A stretch of 64,000 bases of DNA from Nostoc sp. FACHB-892 (GTDB lineage Bacteria > Cyanobacteriota > Cyanobacteriia > Cyanobacteriales > Nostocaceae), in NCBI RefSeq assembly GCF_014698795.1, contig NZ_JACJTR010000004.1:62001-126000 (forward strand). Direction: 5' to 3'. The notes under the pieces are model-generated. The model made no database searches and was not told the DNA's origin. It worked only from the letters and a program-made list of their open reading frames with translations. The translations under genes and the position numbers were made by a program. Of this stretch, positions 26,107 through 36,174 are shown in pieces; positions within the stretch are counted from its first letter, which is position 1, and each line of letters starts with the position of its first letter.

Positions 26107-28773
26107 TTACCACTGAGGATTTGTCACGATTAATGCCACTGCTGCCACGTTATCCAACGGACACGAGAAAAAATATCCTTGTCCACATTCACAGTTCAAT
26201 TTTCTCAGAAATGCTAACTGCTCTTTTGTCTCCACTCCTTCGGCGGTCACATCCATACCTAATTTGTGTGCCAGTGTGATAATTGTCTCGATAATTTCTA
26301 AATTCTTACCGTTAGCATCTATTGGGCTGACAAAGGAACGGTCAATCTTTAACACACTAATCGGAAAGCTATGAAGACGGCTTAAAGAAGAGTAGCCTGT
26401 ACCGAAATCATCAATTGATAACTCAATGCCCATTTTCCGAAGTTTTGAAAGTGCGGCATTTGCCTCATCGTCATTTTCCATAATTACACTTTCAGTAATT
26501 TCTAACATGAGACTGCCAGCATCAAGACCAGTCGAGTGCAAAATTTCCCCAATCTGCTCAATCAAATCCGGTTGAGAAAATTGCTTGACTGAGAGATTAA
26601 CGCTGATTTTCTCTAACGAGTTTATGCGATCGCGCACTCGCCAATTTTGCATCTGGCGGCACGCCTCATGTAGCGCCCAGTAGCCAATCTCGACAATCAG
26701 TCCGGTTTCTTCTGCCAGAGGGACAAAATCTGTTGGCAAAATTAGACCACGCTCTGGATGCTGCCAACGCAGCAAAGCCTCAAAGCCTAAAATCCTGCCA
26801 GTAGTCAGGGAAACAATCGGTTGGTAATAAACTTCAAACTCGTGGCGTTCGATCGCTCGGCGTAGATCGTTCTCTAACTGCAATCTAGCTAGAGCATTAC
26901 TATACATCTCTGGGTTGAATAGTTCATAGCGTGCTTTGCCCAGCGCCTTGGCTCGGTACATAGCCGTATCAGCGTCTCTTAGCAAGTTTTCTGCTTGGTC
27001 ATAGGCTACTGTCGAACTCAGGGCGATGCCAATACTTGCTGTTGTAGATACTTCTTGCCCGTCAAGCTCAAGAGGTAATGTCAATTCTTGTTGAATCCGC
27101 TCAACTACTTTGATGGCATCTGATAAATTCTGGATTTCGTCAAGTAGGATTGTAAATTCGTCTCCCCCAAGCCGTGCAGCTGTATCCGTGGAGCGTATAC
27201 ATACTTCTAACTTATTTGCAATAGCAAGTAGAAATTGGTCTCCTTTTAGGTGTCCGAGACTGTCATTGATCACCTTAAACCGATCCAGGTCGAGAAATAT
27301 TACAGCAAATAAATAATTCTCCTGCCGTTTGGCTCGCTGGAGACTCTGTTTTAAACGCTCCATAAAGAAAGCTCGGTTGGGTAAACCTGTCAGTGCATCG
27401 TGAAACGCATTATGTAGTAACTGTTCTTCTGCCTGCTTGCGATCGTTAATTTCAGCTTCTAACCGCCTGTTAACCTCTAATAGTCCAGCAAATGACTCTT
27501 GTAATTGAGTAGCCATTTGATTATGAGCCTGACCGAGAACTCTTAATTCGTTTATACCCCCCAATGTAACGGTTTGGTCTAACTTTCCATTAGCGATTTC
27601 CTTGGAAGCAAAGCTCAAATGGAGAATTGGTTGAGTAATCCAATGAGAAGTAATTACTCCTATGACTGTAGCTAGTATCAAAGCTCCTAAACACAACAAA
27701 ATAGTGGTTCGGGTGTTGGCTTCGATATGCTCCATAAAGTCGGCTTCAGGAACCACCACGATAATCATCCAATTCAGCCCACAGTCGGCTGCAAAGGGCA
27801 TTAAGTGTACGAATTGCCGCTTGCGATCAATTTCAAATTCTAGCTGCTGGCTAGAATAAATGTTTCTAAAGCTACCAAATTGTGACTGCAAATACTGTGT
27901 TGTTAGGCGAGTGATCCGATCGCTGCTGGCGATCGCTCTAAGCCGTTTGTATGTTTTTTTGCCACCCTGAACACTCACAATGAAAGGTTGCTCCGCCGTT
28001 GAAGTTGCTACCAAATCTCCAGAATGCTCGACAATAAAGGTTTTTCCTGAACGACCAATCTTTAAACTGTGTAAAAACTCATTCAGTTGCGAGAGAGATA
28101 ACGTTGCATTCGTCACTCCAAGCAAAGTATTTGTCTGGTCATAAAGAGGTTGGGTTGCACTGAATGCTAGCCCTGATGAAGAGAAATAGGGATAAATTTC
28201 TGTGCAAGTAGATTTACCTGCTTTTACAGCATTTGTGTACCAGGGGCGAATGCGAGGATCAAAGATTTTGTTAACTTGAATTAACTTGACACGATTACCT
28301 TCATGATCAGTGGCGTAAGTATAATAATTGTTACCTGTTGATTGATCCTTTTTTCGGATGACTAGTGAGCCATCCTTAAGGCGATCAATCGAATGAATTT
28401 CTCCTTGTGTATTTGCAAAAGCGATCGGGTTTAAGGGCTTGAATAACTGTATTTGATGCCATAAATGGTGTTCTAAAACTTTTCCATTTTTTAAACTTAG
28501 CTCACCAATATGGACAGAATTAGCGTTAATCTGAGTGACGAGTTGGGGGATTTTTATGTAATCGGTGACATGTTGATGAATTCGAGTAGTAACTTCATTC
28601 CGCAGCTGAGTAGCAACGTCATTAACAGCTTTCTGACCATTTTTTAAAGACAAGAATGCTGTTAATCCCACAGCAGCAGAAATTTGCAGGATGAAAGGTA
28701 CTACAAGAGCTACACGGAGCGGCACCCTCAATAACCCTTTTGGAATCGGACGCAAGAAGTTCTGCTGTGGCAT
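26107..28773 (-). CDS. membrane sensor diguanylate cyclase/phosphodiesterase
   Basis: An 888-residue protein with an N-terminal helix (VALVVPFILQISAAVGLTAF), a large periplasmic double-Cache sensor to about residue 345, a second helix near 350-370, HAMP, coiled coil, GGDEF domain with intact RLGGDEFTILL, and EAL domain with ILGFEALLRW and DDFGTGYSSL. GGDEF domains make c-di-GMP and EAL domains degrade it; both active motifs look complete, so direction cannot be told. The N-terminal half is clearly related to that of the histidine kinase at 50940, so the two probably sense a similar ligand. Confidence 0.9.
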   Translation of the reverse strand: MPQQNFLRPIPKGLLRVPLRVALVVPFILQISAAVGLTAFLSLKNGQKAVNDVATQLRNEVTTRIHQHVTDYIKIPQLVTQINANSVHIGELSLKNGKVLEHHLWHQIQLFKPLNPIAFANTQGEIHSIDRLKDGSLVIRKKDQSTGNNYYTYATDHEGNRVKLIQVNKIFDPRIRPWYTNAVKAGKSTCTEIYPYFSSSGLAFSATQPLYDQTNTLLGVTNATLSLSQLNEFLHSLKIGRSGKTFIVEHSGDLVATSTAEQPFIVSVQGGKKTYKRLRAIASSDRITRLTTQYLQSQFGSFRNIYSSQQLEFEIDRKRQFVHLMPFAADCGLNWMIIVVVPEADFMEHIEANTRTTILLCLGALILATVIGVITSHWITQPILHLSFASKEIANGKLDQTVTLGGINELRVLGQAHNQMATQLQESFAGLLEVNRRLEAEINDRKQAEEQLLHNAFHDALTGLPNRAFFMERLKQSLQRAKRQENYLFAVIFLDLDRFKVINDSLGHLKGDQFLLAIANKLEVCIRSTDTAARLGGDEFTILLDEIQNLSDAIKVVERIQQELTLPLELDGQEVSTTASIGIALSSTVAYDQAENLLRDADTAMYRAKALGKARYELFNPEMYSNALARLQLENDLRRAIERHEFEVYYQPIVSLTTGRILGFEALLRWQHPERGLILPTDFVPLAEETGLIVEIGYWALHEACRQMQNWRVRDRINSLEKISVNLSVKQFSQPDLIEQIGEILHSTGLDAGSLMLEITESVIMENDDEANAALSKLRKMGIELSIDDFGTGYSSLSRLHSFPISVLKIDRSFVSPIDANGKNLEIIETIITLAHKLGMDVTAEGVETKEQLAFLRKLNCECGQGYFFSCPLDNVAAVALIVTNPQW

Positions 28774-29218
28774 CTGCGCGATCTTAGCCTCGCATAGTTT
28801 AAAAGCAAGAGTTGTCTTGCCAAGGCAGTATTTTCAATCTGCTGATACAGCTACTTTAAACTGCTACCTTGAATTCTTATTAGTTAACAATCGCCTACAG
28901 TAGGCGGGTACGCGATCGCCGAATGCACGGTAGCTGTAGAGTCGTTTTACCACAGATGCAGCTACACTTAGTGTATTTTACACTCCATTCGGATTTCGGT
29001 TTCAAAACTAAGTCTAGTTTTGCGGGATTTGATACAACCTTGTCCAATTCTTTTTGTAGTTAATAAAGGAGAGGTGTTGATTGCCAATCTTCCCAATCAA
29101 ATTAAAGTGCAGTTGGCCATGTTTAACAAATAGGCGATGTCTACGGCGGGCGTAGCTACGACACCTCATCCACTCTGCTTAATTAAATGATTTGAGAAAA
29201 TTTTTAGGAACCCCACTT
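28774..29218. other. intergenic region with a repeat word
   Basis: Between two diverging genes. An inverted GCGTAGGCGTAGCCC-type repeat is at 29133-29160 (GGCGATGTCTACGGCGGGCG). Two GGTAGC and TGTAG rich words near 28900-28970 are also present. No gene or promoter box was recognised. Confidence 0.45.
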
Positions 29219-30880
29219 ATGCGCCACCTCAAATTTGCTCCGAGTTGGTTGCGATTTTTAATTATTTTCTTATTGGCGATGGGTATATTGTTTCGCTTTT
29301 TTAACCTTGATGGCAAAGTTTACTGGCATGATGAAACTTATACCTCATTGCGGATTTCTGGTTACACAATTAATGAAGCAAAACAGCGACTTTTTAATAA
29401 TCTTGTCATTGGCGGAGAAAGTTTTGCCCAGTTTCAAGGTGTAAATCCAGAAAAAAGCTTAAATGACACAATTATGACTTTGGCAAAAGAAGATTCTTAC
29501 CATCCACCGCTTTATTACATAATAGCCAGATTGTGGATGGAAATCTTTGGTAATTCGGTGACGGCGATTAGAAGTTTATCTGCCTGCATCAGTTTACTGG
29601 TTTTTCCTTGTGTTTATTGGCTATGTCGAGAATTATTTAATGTGCCGTTATCGGTTCCTGGGGTAGCGATCGCACTTATGGCAATTTCCCCAATTCATCT
29701 AGTTTATGCCCAAGAAGCACAAGAATATATTCTTTGGTTAGTCACCATATTGTTATCGAGTTCATCTCTGCTGCGAGCAATGCGGCTGGAATTACAAGAT
29801 AAACATGAGCCAGTAAAACAAAGGAAACGACCTGATTTATTCGCTATTTGGAGTATTTATGCAATAACTTTAGCTATTAGCTTTTATACATTTATTTGGA
29901 GCGGATTTGTAGCAGTTGCTCATGGAATTTATGTGATAGTTACTGCCAAATTTCAGTTGACTGCAACTGTCAGAACTTATCTGTTAGCATCACTTGTAGG
30001 TTTCTTAGCCTTCATGCCTTGGGTAACAGTTGTAATAGGTGACTTTTTTCAATTTTTGATTTCATCAGACAAAACAGAAACGCAGCAAAACCTGTTACCT
30101 ATATTTCCCTTTTTACTAATGCAGTTAAGTCGGATTTTTTTTGACATAGACCTTAGCCTAAATAATCCTTTTAATTATTTGATTATACCAATTTTATTAG
30201 TTTTGGTAGGATATTCAATTACTTTTCTTTGCTTAACAACTAACTATAAAGTCTGGTTTTTTGTCATTACATTGATTGTAGTACCAGCACTACCTCTAAT
30301 ACTGCTAAGTCCTGGGAGCATACAACCATTTACTGAAGCATATTTCATACCATCTTATTTAGGAATCCAAGTGGCTGTTGCTTACCTATTCGCTACGCAA
30401 ATATATAATGGAAGCGTGTTACGCCGGAGCATTTGGCACGTAATTATGGCATTAGTAATTATTTGTGGACTGATTTCTTCTAGGGTGAGTTCCCAGGCAG
30501 AAACTTGGTGGAATAAGGGTATGAGTTATGGCAATCCACAAGTTGCTCAAATCATCAATCAAGCGACTCGCCCACTTTTGATTAGTGATGCTTTGGGGAA
30601 TAATTATGGGAATGTCTTTTCTTTGAGCTATCTTTTAGAACCAAAAGTCCGATTTCTGTTGGTGAACAATCAAAAAATTCCCCAAATTCCTGATGTATTT
30701 GTTGATGTATTTTTACTCAATCCTTCAAACGCTTGGCGCGAAACAATCGAAAAAAAGTATAGATTAAAGACAGATATTGTTTACAGTGACAATTATTATT
30801 CGGTCTGGAAATTGATTAAATATCCTAAGTTGCGCCAACGTAATATTTCACCTAATAATAAGTTATCTGCTAGTTTATAG
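29219..30880 (+). CDS. multi-pass membrane glycosyltransferase (GT39/ArnT-like)
   Basis: A 553-residue protein with about ten to twelve membrane helices. The first luminal loop carries the catalytic-type DGKVYWHDETYTSLR and a later SYHPPLYYIIARLWMEIFG, the pattern of PMT/ArnT-type GT-C enzymes that use polyprenyl-phosphate sugars. The start at 29219 (MRHLKFAPSWLRF) is preferred over a TTG 27 bp upstream, since AGGA precedes it. A soluble C-terminal domain follows about residue 430. Acceptor and sugar are unknown. Confidence 0.75.
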   Translation: MRHLKFAPSWLRFLIIFLLAMGILFRFFNLDGKVYWHDETYTSLRISGYTINEAKQRLFNNLVIGGESFAQFQGVNPEKSLNDTIMTLAKEDSYHPPLYYIIARLWMEIFGNSVTAIRSLSACISLLVFPCVYWLCRELFNVPLSVPGVAIALMAISPIHLVYAQEAQEYILWLVTILLSSSSLLRAMRLELQDKHEPVKQRKRPDLFAIWSIYAITLAISFYTFIWSGFVAVAHGIYVIVTAKFQLTATVRTYLLASLVGFLAFMPWVTVVIGDFFQFLISSDKTETQQNLLPIFPFLLMQLSRIFFDIDLSLNNPFNYLIIPILLVLVGYSITFLCLTTNYKVWFFVITLIVVPALPLILLSPGSIQPFTEAYFIPSYLGIQVAVAYLFATQIYNGSVLRRSIWHVIMALVIICGLISSRVSSQAETWWNKGMSYGNPQVAQIINQATRPLLISDALGNNYGNVFSLSYLLEPKVRFLLVNNQKIPQIPDVFVDVFLLNPSNAWRETIEKKYRLKTDIVYSDNYYSVWKLIKYPKLRQRNISPNNKLSASL

Positions 30881-31027
30881 CATGATAGGCTGCACAAAAT
30901 TTTTATTAACACAAGCTAAAAATAACAAATATTAACCAGATTCTCATCTTAAATTAATTTAACTGTTAGAAGGATACTTTATATTACCCTTTGATATGAT
31001 TTTAATGATTCATTAAAAGGGTATTGT

Positions 31028-31747
31028 ATGCAAATAACAGATTTGCTTGGTCTTTTACATCCAGCGATCGCAGTTATATTCGTGTTCCCACTCATTGGTA
31101 CAGTGGTTAATTTTGCTTGGCAAACACGCCAACGCAGATTGCAAATTGTAGGCGGAAGTAAGAGTAAAATTCCTCCAGTGGTGGGTGTAGAGCATAAGCA
31201 GTTAGGTGAATGGCTAACAAGTGCAGTTGTCGGACTAACTTTAATTGGATTAAGCTACCCTATCGGCAAAAATATTATCAAAAATCAATTGTGGAATGGA
31301 ACACCTTTTCAAGTTGTTTTTATCGTATTAATATTTGCTGCTACCATTGCATCTTTAGTATTACTTTTTCGGGCGAAACAGCGAGTGTGGCGGGCAGCTT
31401 TTGCAACTTTAACTGGTGCTGGTTTAGTAATACTAGGCTGTCAGGATGGAGTGTATCGCCGCACCAATGAGTGGTATTGGTCACATTATTATATTGGCAT
31501 TAGTGCAGCACTGCTGATGATTTTTTCATTAGCAATTGTTCAAGATATTTATCAAGATAAGTCCAATCGCTGGCGCATCGTCCATACGATATTAAACTGT
31601 ATTGCTTTGTTACTATTTATTGGGCAAGGTATGACAGGAACGCGAGATTTATTAGAAATTCCTCTGAGTTGGCAAGAACCCTATATTTACCAGTGTGATT
31701 TTGTCAATAAAACTTGTCCAACGCCAAATTCAGAAACACCAAAGTGA
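31028..31747 (+). CDS. DUF4079 family membrane protein
   Basis: A 239-residue protein with about six helices (LLHPAIAVIFVFPLIGTVVN at the start, then VLIFAATIASLVLLF and others). LLHP, GEW near residue 61, and WYWSHYYIG are the recurring features of the DUF4079 family, which is found in cyanobacteria and plastid-bearing organisms and has a heme-protein-like membrane topology. Function is unknown. The 3' end overlaps the converging truncated SDR frame. Confidence 0.75.
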   Translation: MQITDLLGLLHPAIAVIFVFPLIGTVVNFAWQTRQRRLQIVGGSKSKIPPVVGVEHKQLGEWLTSAVVGLTLIGLSYPIGKNIIKNQLWNGTPFQVVFIVLIFAATIASLVLLFRAKQRVWRAAFATLTGAGLVILGCQDGVYRRTNEWYWSHYYIGISAALLMIFSLAIVQDIYQDKSNRWRIVHTILNCIALLLFIGQGMTGTRDLLEIPLSWQEPYIYQCDFVNKTCPTPNSETPK

Positions 31748-32101
31748 ACTAAGAAATTTCCAATACAATAAATAAATTATCGAGACTTCAGTTAAAGGTC
31801 TGTTACCAAACCACCAGCCGCCAAGGGAAGCAACCACAGCATCAAGCCTTCCAAATTGTTTAAGCAGTTGATCACGAATACTTTCGGCACTATCAATTTG
31901 ACCAATTTCTCCCACAATGGGAATAAAGCGATCGCCTTGTGCAAGTTCACCTAAATAAGTGCGTAGTTCTTCTAGTTTTTCGACTTTACGGGACGGCACA
32001 GCTACTATGGTACCTGCTTTGAGAAATGCTCTCACAATGCCTTCTCCTACATTGCCTGCACCACCAAGAATTAATGCAACTTTGTTCTCTAGTTGACTCA
32101 T
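31730..32101 (-). pseudogene. truncated short-chain dehydrogenase
   Basis: Starts MSQLENKVALILGGAGNVGE with the Rossmann glycine motif and continues through a DAVVASLGGWW strand, but after residue 105 the sequence departs from the family (a short tail from LTEVSIIYLL) and stops; the catalytic Tyr-x3-Lys region is missing. A full SDR would be about 250 residues. It lies just behind the intact SDR at 32159 and reads the same way. Confidence 0.75.
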
Positions 32102-32158
32102 GATTGCTCCCGCATCTATTGTTTTTACAAAACCCCCATTCAGCAAGTAAAGCAGTGA

Positions 32159-32914
32159 TCACGCCGCCAGTAATCCGCCATCCACAGCCAGGGTATGTCC
32201 ATTGACAAAATTAGTAGCATCAGAACACAACCAGATCACAGCATTAGCAATGTCATCGGGTTTGCCCAAACGTCCGGCGGGAACAAAATTCTCAAAAGCT
32301 TTGGTATTACCGCCAGTCGCCTGACTGAGCATTTCCGTTTCAATTGGCCCTGGTGCGATCGCATTTATCCGAATTTTTTGTGAGGCATATTCTAGGGCTG
32401 CGGCTTTTGTCAGCATCACCACAGCAGTTTTAGAGGCATCATAAATCGATAAGCCAGGTGCTAAAGGACGAAAACCATTGATGGAGGATGTATTGACAAT
32501 TGCTCCACCATTACCTTGAGCCAACATCTGGGTAATTTCATGCTTCATACAGAGAAAAACTCCCTTGACATTGACTCCAAAAACCCGGTCATAAGTTTGC
32601 TCTGTTTGCTCTGCCAGCAAGGCATTTTCACCCAGCAACCCCGCATTATTAAAGGCGATATCAAGCCTACCAAACTTATTGACAACGGCGGCAATGGTTG
32701 CTTCTATGTCTGCTTCTTGAGAGACATCGGCTTTCACAAATAAACCTTCACTTCCTACCTGATGAATCAAGCTGACGGTTTCACTGCCTTCTTCTTCTCG
32801 TCGTCCGACTACAACAACTTTGGCACCAGCATGAGCAAAAGCGATCGCAGTAGTCCGCCCAATTCCAGAAGTACCACCAGTAACAAGGGCAACTTTGTTT
32901 TCTAACGGTTTCAT
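32159..32914 (-). CDS. SDR family oxidoreductase
   Basis: A 251-residue classical SDR: ALVTGGTSGIGRTTAIAFA cofactor motif, LDIAFNNAGLLGE, catalytic Ser in GGAIVNTSSINGF, YDASK catalytic Tyr and Lys, and INAIAPGPIETEML. It uses NAD(P)H to reduce or oxidise an unidentified substrate. It is divergent from the HxlR regulator at 33005 with a 90-bp shared promoter, so it is likely its target. Confidence 0.9.
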   Translation of the reverse strand: MKPLENKVALVTGGTSGIGRTTAIAFAHAGAKVVVVGRREEEGSETVSLIHQVGSEGLFVKADVSQEADIEATIAAVVNKFGRLDIAFNNAGLLGENALLAEQTEQTYDRVFGVNVKGVFLCMKHEITQMLAQGNGGAIVNTSSINGFRPLAPGLSIYDASKTAVVMLTKAAALEYASQKIRINAIAPGPIETEMLSQATGGNTKAFENFVPAGRLGKPDDIANAVIWLCSDATNFVNGHTLAVDGGLLAA

Positions 32915-33004
32915 CCAAATCTCTCCATTTTCGCTAACTAAAACAGTGTGCCTGATTTGTATTCTTCTTTACAAGAAGGAACTTTCTGGTGATATAGTTA
33001 CCTC

Positions 33005-33394
33005 ATGGTTCCCAACAATGAGCAAATACTCCTGGGCGCAAACTGTCCTATGCGGCAAATGCTGGATTTGGTAGGAGATAAATGGACACCGCCAGTACTC
33101 TATCTTCTATCTTCTGGTACTAAGCGATATACTGATTTTCAACGTCAAATTCCTGGAATATCAAAAAAAATGCTGACACAAACCCTAAGAAGGTTGGAGT
33201 CAGCTGCTATTGTTAATCGAACTGTGTATCCAATTGTGCCGCCCAAAGTGGAATATAACCTGACTCCCTTTGGTGAAAAGTTGATTGAACCGATTGCAGG
33301 TTTGGCAGAGTGGGCTTGGCAACACCAAGAAGAGTTGAAATTGGTTTCCGAACGTCAACAGATGTCTTTGAGTAGTCAGAAATTGAAACTTTGA
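33005..33394 (+). CDS. HxlR family transcriptional regulator
   Basis: A 129-residue winged-helix protein. The N-terminal cysteine (CPMRQMLDLVGDKWTPPVLY) and the recognition helix region GISKKMLTQTLRRLE, followed by the YNLTPFGEKLIEPI wing, are diagnostic. Cys17 may sense electrophiles or redox state as in HypR- and QorR-like members. It faces the SDR gene and probably controls it. Confidence 0.9.
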   Translation: MVPNNEQILLGANCPMRQMLDLVGDKWTPPVLYLLSSGTKRYTDFQRQIPGISKKMLTQTLRRLESAAIVNRTVYPIVPPKVEYNLTPFGEKLIEPIAGLAEWAWQHQEELKLVSERQQMSLSSQKLKL

Positions 33395-33592
33395 AGTTTT
33401 TCAAAACGGATTCAGGAGTTAAGGCACCAGACCCTATAAATTGCCGTCTCTACGAAGGATGATTCTTGTAAAGACGGCGGTAAACCGCGTCTTTGTGATC
33501 TATCAAAAAACTTTAACCGAAACGTATTGCCATCTATCTTTCTGCTTAATTGCGTAAAATCCAGACAATAGGGGCGCACAACTACAGACATA

Positions 33593-33695
33593 TATAGCAG
33601 TCCTAAATCAGTCGTTAACAATAAGATCCCCGACTTCTTAAAGAAGTCGGGGATCTGAGCCTCTCGATTTTCACAACTCATTTAGGATTGCTATA
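33593..33695. mobile_element. 103-bp inverted-repeat element with TATAGCAGTCCTAAAT ends
   Basis: TATAGCAGTCCTAAAT at the left and ATTTAGGATTGCTATA at the right enclose a 16-bp stem (AGATCCCCGACTTCTT at 33624-33639 and its complement at 33641-33656). The element has no gene and matches the diverged copy at 15049-15153. It lies in the 519-bp gap between the regulator and the next gene, which otherwise shows only AT-rich DNA and a CCGTCTTTAC hairpin near 33465-33495. Confidence 0.65.
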
Positions 33696-33913
33696 AAAAT
33701 CCTGTAGTAAGACTAAAAGTTAGTACAGGAAAAATTAAATTAAGCTCATCTCATTCCCTAAAAGGGGATGGGCTAACACAAAACACTGTTAACCGTCAAC
33801 CGTCAACGGTGTCGGAGCGTTTCTCATCCCATTTTTAAAACAAGTGCGTTTTCCCAACGCCTTTTTACAATCAAATAATTACAAAAAACTTGTCAGATTT
33901 CTAAATTAGTTGT

Positions 33914-34333
33914 TTACCTAATATTGTCTACAAGCCGATCGCGAATTGTTTGAAGTTGGTCTTGAGTCTTAATTGGTTCTCGCGGCGCGGGTAATTCGGT
34001 ATTAGGCCAGTTAGGTAAATCATTGCAGGGGCATAATAACGCCGGCATCCCGATGTTTCGCGCGGCTACTGGCATACTGCAACGACCACAACGCAGCATA
34101 TCCCATGCCGGTGTCAAGAGTTCAGCAATGGTTTCTTGCGTACCCTCCAGGTAACAATCACCCGATTCTGGTGAGAGAATTTTTTGCCAGCACTCTTCAA
34201 ATTCTTCACTATAGCGATCGCCATTTAGCACCGATTGGGGCAAAATGCTTGCCTTACCGTTGCCCGTAATCACCTTCTTACCCAACTGAAACCAGTAGGC
34301 AAGGTATCCCTTAACTTCTTGTTTGGTTGCCAT
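33914..34333 (-). CDS. conserved hypothetical, Cys-motif protein
   Basis: A 139-residue soluble protein. The N-terminal part (VKGYLAYWFQLGKKVITGNG) is basic and aromatic; the C-terminal third has CGRCSMPVAARNIG and a later CPCNDLPNWPN, two Cys groups that could bind a metal or Fe-S cluster. It resembles a cyanobacterial protein family of unknown function that I cannot name. It lies 47 bp after the cobU-like gene and is co-oriented, perhaps in one transcript. Confidence 0.55.
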   Translation of the reverse strand: MATKQEVKGYLAYWFQLGKKVITGNGKASILPQSVLNGDRYSEEFEECWQKILSPESGDCYLEGTQETIAELLTPAWDMLRCGRCSMPVAARNIGMPALLCPCNDLPNWPNTELPAPREPIKTQDQLQTIRDRLVDNIR

Positions 34334-34380
34334 ATTACAATTTTAGATTTTAATTTAGATTTGGAATTAATTTGAATCAA

Positions 34381-34953
34381 TTAAGAATCTTGACTCATCA
34401 CCTCTCCTTCCCCTCTAATTGGCAATGGCGAACCAAGCACGCTTAGATTGAGAATATGACCAGCAGTAACTAAATAAACAGTGTGGCTAAGTGCAGCTAG
34501 TTGGCGCACTAAAGAACCCAGGCGATCGCGGAATGCCCTCCCAAGAGGATAAGCTGGTACCACACCCCAACCTACCTCTTCTGCTACAAACAGCATATCA
34601 GCAGCAACCAAATCCACTGTCTCTAATAACTCTGCAACAATGTTTTCCCAGCTAGATTCGTCCTCTTCTAAGAGATTAGCAACCCAAGTTCCTAAAGAAT
34701 CAACTAAAAGACAGGTATGGGGTTTAGCATCGGCGAGGGTCGCAGACAGTTCCACAGGTACAGATAAAGTTATCCAGTCTTGAGGGCGACGTTCTTGGTG
34801 TTCTAAAATGCGTTGATGCCATTCTTGGTCATCGGGGTTATCAGTGGCTGTTGCTACGTAAACAACTGTTTTTCCTGACTGCATAGCCAGAGTTTCCGCC
34901 CATTCACTTTTACCAGATCGTGCTGGCCCTGTTACTAAAATGATTTTACCCAA
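34381..34953 (-). CDS. cobU: adenosylcobinamide kinase/guanylyltransferase
   Basis: A 190-residue CobU/CobP enzyme that phosphorylates adenosylcobinamide and then transfers GMP in cobalamin lower-ligand assembly. The P-loop is in ILVTGPARSGKSEWAETLA, followed by VVYVATATDN and HQERRPQDW (with the GMP-linked His) and LLVDSLGTWVANLLEE. Ends in AALSHTVYLVTAG. The gene leads the pair with the Cys-motif protein. Confidence 0.93.
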   Translation of the reverse strand: MGKIILVTGPARSGKSEWAETLAMQSGKTVVYVATATDNPDDQEWHQRILEHQERRPQDWITLSVPVELSATLADAKPHTCLLVDSLGTWVANLLEEDESSWENIVAELLETVDLVAADMLFVAEEVGWGVVPAYPLGRAFRDRLGSLVRQLAALSHTVYLVTAGHILNLSVLGSPLPIRGEGEVMSQDS

Positions 34954-35243
34954 AGTTGTTTTCTGAGTATTTTAACAAGAGAGGCAGGAGACAGAGGGCA
35001 GTTCTTGCTGGAGAAATATTGCCGTCTCCCTCCAGCCTTCTCTACCAATATGCCTACAGTTGTAATTTATCACCGCAATTTTTTACTACATTGACGAGAT
35101 TTTTGGTTTCAAATAACTTTTAAGGGATAAAATTAGCACCAGCACCATTCAAAATTTATAATTCATAATTCTGTTTCCAGTCAGGATTGAAACCCCACCG
35201 CAAACAGGACTAGCGTCATTATGCACCAGGTAAAAACCCTTTC

Positions 35244-35271
35244 TAATTACGAATTACGAATTACGAATTAG
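35244..35271. repeat. ATTACGA tandem repeat
   Basis: Four near-perfect 7-bp ATTACGA units in the gap 34954-35364. The gap also contains a GTTTCCAGTCAGGATTGAAA word near 35170 that looks like a CRISPR repeat but occurs once. Confidence 0.6.
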
Positions 35272-35364
35272 ATTGATGTCACAACTGGCAAAAGCCAAAA
35301 ATCCCAACAACCCCATTCTCAATTATTCAACACCATTGGGGAAAGCAAACTTTAGGATGTCTTT

Positions 35365-36174
35365 ATGAACGCAGGCTTAAAACGCATAGAAGCAACTCTA
35401 CACGATTTAGGGAATCGCGGCACTGCCTCTGCCGCCGAAACAGTTGATTCGACGACAAAACGACCTTTCTCCTTTAGAATCAGCGTCGGAGCTAATGAAC
35501 CGACAGAAAGTACACAAGCTCCATCCTCTCAGGAAGAACAAACAGTTGACTTGGGCAAAGATACTGATAGTGATTATCCTTCTGAAGAAAATTTCTTTCC
35601 TCACCATGACTCTGTGCAAACCTTTCAGGCAGAAGAGAATGGTGGCAAAACACCCAGCCTACCCAAATTAAAAACTCCGAGCTTTAGTAGCCATCGCCAC
35701 GGAGCAAATCCAGCATTGGCGATGAATCTATTGGTAGAAATTCAGGAAACTGTCGCCGATTGGCAAACAGAACTGCAAAATATTTTGAAGCAAATTCAGG
35801 ATATTTACTTAGAAGGGCCAATTGTTAATGGCTGGTTAGAATCCAATCCCACCGAACCAGAGGCAGGAGGAACTGCAACACTGCGCCACGCAGAAGTTGA
35901 CCGCCTAATGAACTACGTAGAAGAAATTTGCGCGACTGGTGGAAAAGTATCTTATCAATCATCTATTACTGGCTACCGCCTTTGTGGTGTGGACGATGCT
36001 GGTAAAGTCTGGTCGCGCCCATGTCCAGCAGATCAGGTTCCCAATGTTAGTATGGCGATCGCACGTTACCAAAAGTTACGTCAACTGTTGGGACGCAAGC
36101 AATCTTTGGAAACCCGTCTGAGTCAACTGGCTCAAACACTTGTAGTTTTACACAGTCATATTCAACAAACGTAA
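35365..36174 (+). CDS. conserved hypothetical, coiled-coil cyanobacterial protein
   Basis: A 269-residue soluble protein. The first 110 residues are Ser/Thr/Glu rich and likely disordered. Residues 115-150 (LLVEIQETVADWQTELQNIL) and 215-265 form helices of coiled-coil kind. A middle segment, GKVSYQSSITGYRLCGVDDA followed by GKVWSRPCPADQ, looks like a small beta unit with two Cys. I do not recognise a family. It precedes the glycosyltransferase genes by 200 bp. Confidence 0.5.
   Translation: MNAGLKRIEATLHDLGNRGTASAAETVDSTTKRPFSFRISVGANEPTESTQAPSSQEEQTVDLGKDTDSDYPSEENFFPHHDSVQTFQAEENGGKTPSLPKLKTPSFSSHRHGANPALAMNLLVEIQETVADWQTELQNILKQIQDIYLEGPIVNGWLESNPTEPEAGGTATLRHAEVDRLMNYVEEICATGGKVSYQSSITGYRLCGVDDAGKVWSRPCPADQVPNVSMAIARYQKLRQLLGRKQSLETRLSQLAQTLVVLHSHIQQT

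Noticed and set aside
35160..35200. A CRISPR-like word (GTTTCCAGTCAGGATTGAAA)
   Set aside because: It occurs once, with no second repeat or spacer spacing and no cas gene in the window.
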